Below, in pieces: positions 55,862 to 64,000 of a DNA stretch of 64,000 bases (position 1 is its first letter; every line of letters begins with the position of its first letter). Origin of the DNA: Mesaphorura yosii (taxonomy: Eukaryota > Arthropoda > Collembola > Poduromorpha > Tullbergiidae); NCBI GenBank assembly GCA_009869945.1, contig WIXG01000033.1:62001-126000 (forward strand). The letters run 5' to 3'. The translations under genes and the position numbers were made by a program. Below the pieces are notes generated by a model that was given only the letters and a program-made list of their open reading frames with translations, did not search any database and had not been told where the DNA came from.

Positions 55862-56838
55862 ATGGCCGCCGCCATGAACTTGATCCCTGTTGGGCTTCCT
55901 GGTCTGCTGATTTTAACCTTGATCGAACCGACAGTTCAACAGTTTCCTAGTTTGTTTGGTGGCAACGGATATGGCTCTCCCTTTGGAAATGGCTTCGGCA
56001 GCCCATTCCAGTCAGGGTATCCAGGACAAGGTAAAGACAATAGCTTTCATGACTCACGACTTTCCATTGGTCAAATCCATAATTGGAAGGGCCAGAAACT
56101 GAAACATTGAACCATTGTCTTGCAGGAGGCTATCCAGGGTCTCCAGGATACGGCAATAATTACAATCAACGGCCACCGTACAACAACTATCAGCCAGGAC
56201 TTGGAAATCAGTATGCGCCAACGAATAATGTACAGCCTGGAGTGATTAATCCTCAATCCGGTTACACGCCTAGTGCACCAAACTATGGGCAAAATCCAGC
56301 GTACAGCAACCAAGGCCCATACAGTAACAATCAGTACCCAGGAGCGGGAACTCCAGGCTACAACAACTACAACAATAACCGCAATCCAGGTACGAAGGAC
56401 GGAGTCACTAGCCTTCCACCAAATACGAATCATGGCGTGCCCAACCAGTATGGAAATCGTCCAGGCCAGTATGGAGCCAGTATTCCCGTTGATCAGACCA
56501 CATCGTACGGATATCGTCCACCCAATCAACAGTATGAAAATGGCCAAGGCAGAGTTCCAGCAGCACCACAGCAGCAGCCGAACAGAGAACAACAGTATGG
56601 AAATAACGCCAATAATAATTACAATCGCAACCCAAATGCTCCACAAGGTAATTACGATAACAGTCAGTACGATGCAAATAATTATGGCGGGGCTGGTGGA
56701 GCTAATAGACCAAGTCCATTGATAGATGTGAGAACAGGACCTACAAAACCCAGCTCAGCATCAACTCCTGAAGCACAGAAGTCAAACACGCCAGCGTGGA
56801 GTTTCTTCGAACCAGAAAATTCAAATGTAAAGGGCTAG
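55862..56838 (+). CDS. Secreted Gly/Tyr/Asn/Pro-rich protein
   Basis: Two exons, 55862-56030 and 56126-56838, join in phase 1, giving about 290 residues. The N-terminus has a hydrophobic signal segment (LIPVGLPGLLILTLIEP). The mature part is low complexity with repeats such as GNGYGSPFGNGFGSPF, YPGSPGYGNNYNQRPPY and NNYNRNPNA. It resembles structural cuticle or matrix proteins and glue-like secretions, but carries no chitin-binding Rebers-Riddiford motif. The C-terminus is less biased (PAWSFFEPENSNVKG). Function beyond a secreted structural role is unknown. Long antisense open frames over exon 2 are by-products of the Asn/Tyr/Gly codons. Confidence 0.78.
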
Positions 56839-57683
56839 ATTTCTGGATATTTAAGATTCAAGCATCGGCATTGTAACATATTTTACATAGAATATTCTAA
56901 TTTCGGAATTTTCCTTTGACTCTTTCGTTTCGTTACATTCACTTCTTGATAATCAATTTCATCTGTGTTATGCTAAAATATTTTACAATGCCTGCGTAGA
57001 ATTTACAGAAGGAGAACCTGGCAAAAAGAAACGATGATGGCGACGGCAATGGAAGACTCAACACGAAAGATGACAACAACCTCAATAATATGAATTTTAC
57101 TTGTACACTTGGCCTTACGAATTTACTAATCTTCTTTGTACTAATTTTAATATGTCTGACAATTTTACTTAAATTTTAGTCTGCACTGCATTTTCGCATT
57201 GTCAATCTAATCAATTTTGTATCGTTGACTAAGGAAATTAAAATGAATTGAATACAAGCGACGTCTCGCTGAATGCAAATGAACTTTTATCTCAATTTAC
57301 TCAAGAAATCTGATAGGTTACAAGACAGCTTCCAACCACCTGAACAGACAGTTCGTGTTTGCGGTTGATTTGATAAGATTGTTTATGGAATGGAGCTCTG
57401 TCACAATTGAGCGAAACCAAACCATAACCCGTTGTCTGTCTGTTTCACAATTCAGGCTAATTAGGCTTAGTTGTGATACTATTTCTGATATTTTGAAACG
57501 GGCAAGATACGATAATGGCCTTTACATTTAAGCAGCTAACAGCATTGCATCAGCGAACGCATATAATAGGAGTCATGAATTTCCCAGGCTTCTTGCCTCT
57601 TGCGACGACGCGCGACGACGACGAGCTTCATTTGTAATTTGGCGTGTCCACCGATCAATTCACGATAAACTCTAAAACAAAGT
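56839..57683. other. Intergenic, nothing supported
   Basis: This holds the 3' UTR of the preceding gene and the presumed promoter of the small secreted gene. No exon, tRNA or clear repeat is seen. Confidence 0.4.
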
Positions 57684-58048
57684 ATGAAGTACATTAGTGC
57701 TTTAGTCACAATTTCACTGCTTCTGTGGCTGGCTACTGTTTTGTCAGCAAAACCATTTTTAAATGGCGGTGGTAAGTTTTGCGAAACGTTTCCGGGTGCA
57801 TACAGGCTTCCAGTGAATGCGACTTCTTCTTTCTCTTTGAGCAGAGATGACCTGGCGAGAACCGGAAGAAAGGTCCCAGAAAATTAGACGCTCCATTCTG
57901 ACGGAAAATGGACCGAATTCAGACTCGATAAAGTTGTCAGGTAGGCAATGCCATATTAGCTAAATTATCGTGCATGAAACTTGGTTCAAAGGAATTTTGT
58001 TCCATTTTTAGAATCGGCCTTTCAATTTGAACGGACAGCCCACGAACA
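57684..58048 (+). CDS. Small secreted peptide, splice form uncertain
   Basis: The ATG at 57684 begins a clear signal peptide (MKYISALVTISLLLWLATVL, cut near SA/KP) followed by FLNGGG. Read straight through, the frame gives 67 residues. A strong donor (GGTG/GTAAGT at 57770) suggests splicing instead. Using the acceptor TTTGAGCAG near 57844 and a third exon after TTTTTAG near 58015, the phase-1 joins give a product of about 80 residues. This form contains KIRRSILTENGPNSDSIKL and ends HEHGTRG. The RR pair could be a processing site, so a peptide precursor is possible. I recognise no family. Which form is real needs transcript data. Confidence 0.5.
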
Positions 58049-58723
58049 CGGAACCCGAGGATAATCGGTCATGCATGTGCGTGCTACAGCTATAACTTCA
58101 ATAGGAATGTGTCTTTAGCCTAATTTTGCCAGTTAGGTTAATAAACGGAATTAGTTGCAGCACAATAAACAAGCGGCTTAATGGGACACTGATCAATTAC
58201 CCGCTTCACCATTGATTTACATGTTCATCAGGCCAAACCAACTAAATTTCATGTCCATTTATATCAAAAGTCCATCCTTCGCTTTTGCTATTGCATTTGG
58301 CGGCGGCGTCCAGTTGTCCAGTACGTGTCCAGTGTCCGTACAGCGAACTCGAACTCATTGCATTGAAGCTCGACCTTGCAATTCAATCTATTCTTTCATA
58401 TACATGCTGCCCCGTCCCACCAATTATTTATGTCAATATTGACTAGACTTTAGTTAACGCCACGACCCAGCCTTAATGATTGCGACGGCGGAGTGTGGAT
58501 TGTCTATTTACAGTGCACAATGATGACGATCATGAATCATGAAAGACGTGGTTCGTATCATTTTACGTTGACAGAAAGAGAGTATGAACCAAGATAAGAT
58601 AAAAGCAGAGTGGGCAAGAGACATATTATTTTATGCAGGATAACAGGTCGTGTGAAATGCGCCTGACGGTGCATTTTCTAGCTAACAGTTGGGCATTCTG
58701 CGGCTGCTACAGGAGATATTAAC
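58049..58723. other. Intergenic, nothing supported
   Basis: This is the upstream flank of the CDC50 gene, with no supported exon. Confidence 0.4.
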
Positions 58724-60367
58724 ATGGAGGCATCTACTCAAAACAGATCCGCTGAACCTCAATCCAAGAAACCCTCTAGTAAGTTTCCTGTGGGTGAAGA
58801 TTGATTCTCAGATCTTGGAAAGACTTCAAGATAGTCTAGATTTGACCTTGCACGCTTTCAGATTCACGATTCAAGCAGCAGAAACTTGGAGCCTGGCAAC
58901 CCATCATCACTGCCAAAACCGCGTCACCCGTATTTTTAGTGTTAGGCCTTCTGTTCGTTGGCGTTGGTGTTGGAATCCTCCATTTTTCAAATAAGGTGCA
59001 AGAAATCAAGATCGACTACACTGAATGCAAGTCAATTAAGAACCCTGACGGCAATTGTGATCAAGAAATTAACAAATGGAATGAAAGAGAACAGGTTGCC
59101 AGCAAAGATGGAATTGCTGCAACTGAGTCATGCCTTTGTGAAATTCCTTTTACTCTAGAAGAAGAATTCAAGGTGAGTCACCTTTGTACGTGTGACATTT
59201 TTACGTGAACTTACTTTTACCGTAAATGTCACGGTTTTTAGAGTACACAACTTCTAACATCTCTAATTTCGTAATTACAGGGCGAAGTTTTGATATATTA
59301 CGCTCTCACGAATTTTTATCAGAACCATAGAAGATATATCAGATCCAGAGATGATAAGCATCTCCTGGGCGAAGACCTGGATCGAGAATCGGGACCGGCC
59401 GAAGATTGTGGGCCGGGACATCGGACTGTTAATATTAATGGGAGTAAGGAACTCAACGGAAGTGAAATAGGCACGGGTTTCACCTTCTTCATGCACTAAT
59501 ATTCCCATAACTCTAAACAGAAACAAAATGGTATTGGCCTTGTGGAGTGATCGCAAACTCAATGTTTACTGATGAAATTGAGTTACACGCTGTTCCTAAT
59601 AAAAGTGTGTCCAACAACACTATTCCTGTCAAGTTAATTCGCACTGGAATCGCGTGGGAATCAGATAAAAAGAACAAGTTCCAAAACCCGAATAATGGCT
59701 GGAATAACGAGACGTTTGACAAGGATCCTCAATTCGTTAAACCGAAGTGTAAGATTTTACTATGAATCGTCACCCTGTGGAAATTGCAACGAAACACTAC
59801 AGCTTTCACTTTGCACATGTTCATCGAATTACAGCCTGGCTTAAGAACCCATTCGAGCTGGACCCAGAAAATCCTGACAATAACGGCGTGAAAAACGAAG
59901 ATTTTATAATTTGGATGCGAACTGCTGCTCTGAGCAATTTCAGGAAATTGTATCGTAAAGTGAGTCGAGAGCAAGAATATGAAGATGGGATGCCTGCGGG
60001 ATCGTACGTGTGGAAGATTAAATACTGTAAGTCATGACCATGGTCTTCTGCCCTGTCTTGCTCTTGCGTGGGGTTATTAATAATTTCCTTTCGTACAGCC
60101 TATCCAGTCAAATCGTTCAAGGGCACCAAGTCAGTCATCCTTTCAACGACGTCGCTTCTTGGGAGTAAAAACGCGTTCTTGGGCATTGCATACATTGTCG
60201 TAGGTTCACTTGGAGTATTTCTTGGAATCATATTCATTTTTCTCCAGATTAAATACGGAAAAAGGTAGGCTGAGCATGAAAATAGTTGGGCTTTCCGCAA
60301 GATATTTTTACCTCACGTGCTTTGCCATTTCTTTTACAGTCAATGGGACATAAGCCACGAAGACTGA
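58724..60367 (+). CDS. CDC50/TMEM30 family, P4-ATPase flippase beta subunit
   Basis: Seven exons: 58724-58778, 58862-59172, 59281-59443, 59521-59748, 59835-60026, 60099-60264 and 60340-60367, all in phase, about 380 residues. It has two membrane segments (PVFLVLGLLFVGVGVGIL near the N-terminus and IAYIVVGSLGVFLGIIFIFL near the C-terminus) flanking a large ectodomain. Family motifs are RFKQQKLGAWQP, IKIDYTEC, YYALTNFYQNHRRYIRSRDD, CGVIANSMF, NNGVKNEDFIIWMRTAAL and GSKNAFLGIAYI. The protein chaperones and activates P4-ATPases that move phosphatidylserine and other lipids to the cytosolic leaflet in the Golgi, endosomes and plasma membrane. The ATG has good context (AACATGG). ATTAAA at 60538-60543 is a possible poly(A) signal. 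Confidence 0.93.
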
Positions 60368-60772
60368 AGTAAACGAAGACAGGCGCCAGGTCAGCTTGGC
60401 CTAGTTGGACCTGGAATTACTTCTTGACCGACTGTTTTATTTACGTTTCATCCACTGTGATGTATTAAAGCAAGCGCATTTTAAGGATTTTAGTGTACTA
60501 AAATAGGTATGAATGTAATTGTACTTATACAAGAGTTATTAAACCCTGTCTACCTGTTGCTGTTGCTCATTAGCATTACCGCAGTCTTCATGTTGCATTT
60601 TATCTCGCTACGGCTGCATTTACTGACATGAAAAAAAGTCATAAAATTGTATCTGTATCAGGATTTGGCCTCATTTCGGGTTGAAAACTTGACTTGAGAT
60701 CGAAGTTACGTACAACGAACACGACCACCTACCACCCGTATTTTCAAGTGTTCTTTATATAATTTTCACAAG
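60368..60772. other. Short intergenic region
   Basis: This contains the 3' end of the CDC50 transcript and the promoter side of the protease homologue. No other gene is seen. Confidence 0.4.
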
Positions 60773-62593
60773 ATGATGCGAACGACTTGCAGTCTGCTAT
60801 TTGTACTCGGCGCTCTCTGTTCCCGTGTTGTCTCAGAAGATACGAATAATTATCCACCAGGTTATATCGGTGCCCTCAACTCAACAATTCAAAATTTGAT
60901 GACACAGCTGCGAACTTATCAGGAATACATCAGTAAGTTAGTGCATCCGTTCAGAGCCCTTTTGTATCAAATGTAGTGCGTGAAAATTGCCTGGGTTGGT
61001 GTAATATTTGCACTTCATTTCAGATCAGGCTTTTGTACCATTGAAAACGTACGACCAAGTTTTCCCCAAGCCGCTTTCGACGTTTGAGACAAAATTGTCT
61101 CCAGCGTCTGATAAGAGTGAGGAACCCGAAAAAGTTACCGCACGGCTCATCAAGAATCCGGAAGAAAAAGAGCAGAAGGACGATGTTGCACCAGTAGTCT
61201 CCAAGAAATCCAAACAACCGTCAGAAAATTCGGTAATAACTTTTCTTGCATTGTGCTTTGAGAAGATTCAACGCGTATTGTTTGTAGAAAAGAGGCATTG
61301 GTGAGAGCCGTGGTTCGGACTCCGTAAAATTCACAAATCCTGCGACTGCTGAGGATGACTTCGACAATTCTGACCCTGACGGGGTCATTCGCATCGATGT
61401 CAGGCAAGAGCGGCTCAAGTCCAAAAGGCGGAAGTATGAGCAGAAATACCTAGCAGAGACCTGCGGAATTTATGACCCAATCTCCGTTCGTTCAAATGAC
61501 GGCGACGGTCATATTCTTTGGCCATGGAGTGTAAGTGACTGAAAACTTTAACTGGAGCGTCATTACATCATGTTTCAACACACACTCATTGACACTGGTA
61601 TGCTTGGCAGGTTACTTTGGGGAAAGAAATGGGCCACGGATTTCTGTACCGGTGCGGTGGGACACTGATTACGCTGCAGCATGTGATCACGTCCGCGCAC
61701 TGCTTACATGGGAAGAAGTAAGGGTCTGATCTTTCCTCAACTTGCCATGGCCGTTCCCGCTGAACTTTATGTCTGCTTTGCTTTAGTGAAATCAATGCCG
61801 TACGTTTATACGGAATTAAAGTCCGGGTGGAGAAAGCCTACATTCATCCCAATTATAATGAAGGACTTGGCTACAATGACATCGGCATACTTAAGCTGGT
61901 TAAACCATTAAATCAGACCAGCATAAGTGAACTCATGCCAATCTGTGTTGTGTCACCAAATGACTATTTGCGGGACGCGCTGGAGAAAGTTGACGGATTT
62001 TCATGGACTACTGAGTGGAAATATTCCAACAAGGGTGGGACTTCCGATTATTGCACACGAAATTGTAATTAAATTACATTCTACCAATTTCAGATAAGAT
62101 ACTGCGTATGGTTGTCCGAAATATGTACGCAAAAATACAAGACACAAGAGTATGTGAAACAAAACACAAGAAAGTGTTACGGGAATCTGAGCCTGGCTTG
62201 TTTCCGAATGGGTTCAATTCAAGTTTGATTTGTGCCAAGTCGTCTCGAAAAGATGTATGTCAGGTTAGTGAAGACGAATCTTTTCGAGTTCTTTAATTCT
62301 TTGCCATAAATATTGGTAAATAATATCGCACCTAACAGAGAAATGCTGGCATCTCACTCTTAACGAGAGACCGGCAATCGGAGAGGTCATACTTGCTTGG
62401 AGTTGTGGTCAAAGGCGAGGATGACTGCACTGCTACTGCGGACGACGAAGAACTTCCAGGAATCTACACAAGAATATCACACTTTATTGACTGGATTTTT
62501 GACACAATTATACCACCAACGCAAGCTCAGAGCCAGGGCCGTATTACGCAGAACAAACCAGAAGATACATCTTACTACTATTACGAAAACTAA
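60773..62593 (+). CDS. Secreted serine protease homologue, catalytic Ser replaced
   Basis: Exons: 60773-60932, 61024-61232, 61288-61530, 61611-61717, 61787-62034, 62094-62263 and 62339-62593, in phase, about 460 residues. A signal peptide (TTCSLLFVLGALCSRVVS) is followed by about 160 residues of charged, domain-free sequence, then a trypsin fold. The fold has WPWSVTLG, CGGTLITLQHVITSAHC with the catalytic His, and YNDIGILKLV with the catalytic Asp. The usual C-x-GDSGGPL block reads VCQRNAGISLLT across the 62263/62339 splice, so the catalytic Ser is Ala and the oxyanion Gly-Asp is lost. The canonical R-IVGG activation cleavage is also absent before WPWSV. PGIYTRISHFIDWIF closes the fold. No CLIP domain is visible. 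Such homologues usually act as cofactors in prophenoloxidase or Toll-type cascades; that role here is inference. Confidence 0.85.
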
Positions 62594-62709
62594 ATTTATA
62601 TCTCATATTTGGTGAATATTGTAACAAGTGCGTCATATTTCAGCGAACCTGCAATTTATAACTTGCGAGCTGTTATCAACAAATCAATGACTTTCGCCAG
62701 AATAACATC

Positions 62710-63928
62710 CTACGTAATTTGTATGAATGTACGCCGGTTGTACCTCAAGAGAAAAACAATTTTCATTTGAAAAGTTTGACATGCTTTAATTGAGCGCTGG
62801 TTTTCAGGCGAGACCGGGGCCATGAGTGGGTTGTATGAATTTAGGAACTCTTGTGATGCGTCAATGTAGTCGTTAATGACGCTGCTGATGGTTCTGAAGC
62901 CTATTATAATTAATGCGAAGCCCATCATGCACTGCATTCCAAAGAATGCGTTCAACTGCTGATTGAGATGAACGAGATTGAAGAGAAAAGAGATTGCCAT
63001 TATCCCTGCAGAGATGTGAATTGCTGGCAAGAGATACTTGCCGAAATTGTCTATGAGTTTGTGAATCAGTTGAATTGATCTGTAGATTTGAATGTATTGC
63101 GGTAGCACGTCGTTGCGGACATATTCGTTTCCTCTGAAACATTTAATGGAATCAGCACGGCAGGATAAATTTGGTGCATTACTTCCTCACCTCATTAAAC
63201 GAAGGAAATGATCTGAGCTCCTGAAATGAAGATATATTGCAGCTCCCCAGTAGCACAGCACGACCAAGTCACCATACAACCCAATTGCACCTATTGCCCC
63301 AAGTACAAAGTTTCGTTCTAGAGTCTGGAACCGTATGTTGTAGAATATCCCATCGAATCGCTGCACGAAGAACGCGGTGGATGGTATACTGCAGACAGTC
63401 ATGAACCCACATAAGACCTGGCCCATGAGGAGCACCTTCTCTGAACCGTCGGGAGTGTCCGGAGAGATTTTGAAGAACATTCCTGTAAAGTCATTTCGAA
63501 TATTGCTTGTTGGACATAATTTCAATAGTGCCAAGAGACAAGACTTACCTAGTTGTCTGTGAGTTGATATAATCTGATTAATGAAATATATGGATTCATT
63601 GAAGTGAGCCACGACAGTCAGTTCCATCGCAATAGACACAGCGTACAATGGGAACAGAAAGGAAACAATTAGTTGTCCGTCCCCTGCAAATGCTTGCTAA
63701 GTGCAGTCCGATCAGCACCAAACGTGCGACGATATTTCCAATTATATATATAAAATAATTAAGTCTGAGGAAGAAAGATGCCGCTTCGATTCTCTCCTCC
63801 TCCTTGTTCCATATTATAGGAGCCATTAAAAAGATTCTACCAAATTTCACAGGAGCCAGTAATGTGAGGGATATGTTAGAAATCATCCTGCCACAATTTT
63901 TAGAGACACTAAGAAACAACGGTGACAT
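62710..63928 (-). CDS. Multi-pass membrane protein, gustatory-receptor-like
   Basis: Exons inferred as about 63928 to 63725 (donor unclear), 63683-63549, 63482-63191 and 63133-62710; the last three join in phase. The product is strongly hydrophobic with about seven possible helices (for example FIYIIGNIVARLVLIGLHLA, VLLMGQVLCGFMTVCSIP, FVLGAIGAIGLYGDLVVLCY and FFGMQCMMGFALIIIGF). Length, small phase-coded introns and a short C-terminal tail after the last exon fit arthropod chemoreceptors. I do not see the TYhhhhhQF motif of typical Gr proteins, and the end reads RRTFIQIT. The N-terminal exon needs a very short intron (about 40-47 nt) to stay in frame, or the gene is broken there. Family assignment is tentative. 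Confidence 0.5.
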
Positions 63929-64000
63929 TTTCCCAGGCTAGAGTTTGTAGGTAATATGACTCTTTCATCAAATATCAGATGGCCAAGTCTAATTTCTTAT

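Noticed and set aside
56071..56646. 191-codon hydrophobic frame on the - strand
   Set aside because: It is exactly antisense to the Gly/Tyr/Asn-rich exon; the Trp/Ile/Val-rich look is the complement of those codons.
57950..58130. CLIP-like end (DNRSCMCV) in another frame of the third exon of the small secreted gene
   Set aside because: No donor in the required phase 0 exists upstream, so it cannot be joined to the signal-peptide exon.
1..64000. CRISPR arrays, bacterial operons, rRNA genes, intact transposons or LTR elements
   Set aside because: None seen. Gene structure is animal nuclear, and the only element-like sequences are the domesticated-looking exons of the BTB locus.

Overview
The window is nuclear DNA of an arthropod. 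It is AT-rich, with short GT-AG introns of roughly 50-100 nt and animal gene families throughout. The strongest clade marker is a bursicon-alpha gene (arthropod tanning hormone) at 34.5-35.1 kb. The species cannot be named from sequence alone; a crustacean, springtail or other non-dipteran arthropod fits. All exon joins below were made by eye from splice consensus and reading phase.

Layout. 0.36-3.9 kb (+): a type II membrane protein with SEA, EGF-like and mucin-like regions. 5.1-23.8 kb (-): one large BTB transcription-factor locus. Its shared 5' exons (BTB domain, NLS linker) end in splice phase 1 and are followed by 14 alternative terminal exons, all entered in phase 1. In transcription order these are one integrase-type HHCC zinc-binding exon, three FLYWCH exons, two helix-turn-helix exons and eight two-finger C2H2 exons. 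It resembles lola, Broad-Complex and mod(mdg4) in logic but combines four DNA-binding folds in one gene. 24-30.6 kb: no convincing gene. 30.7-34 kb: SSU72 (+) and LSG1 (-), convergent with overlapping 3' ends. 34.5-35.1 kb (-): bursicon alpha. 35.3-40.5 kb (-): an axonemal dynein heavy-chain tail that stops, with a poly(A) signal, before the motor region. 40.5-46 kb: no convincing gene. 46.1-49.2 kb and 49.7-51.1 kb (+): two low-complexity genes I do not recognise. 51.3-54.9 kb (-): WDR75/UTP17. 55.2 kb (-): elongator tRNA-Met. 55.9-58.1 kb (+): two small secreted-protein genes. 58.7-60.4 kb (+): CDC50/TMEM30. 60.8-62.6 kb (+): a trypsin-fold serine protease homologue whose catalytic Ser is replaced. 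62.7-63.9 kb (-): a multi-pass, chemoreceptor-like protein.

SSU72 (RNA polymerase II CTD phosphatase), LSG1 (60S export), WDR75 (SSU processome) and CDC50 (flippase subunit) are independent housekeeping genes with no apparent operon logic. The main discovery candidate is the composite BTB locus. The tail-only dynein and the Ser-to-Ala protease homologue come next.
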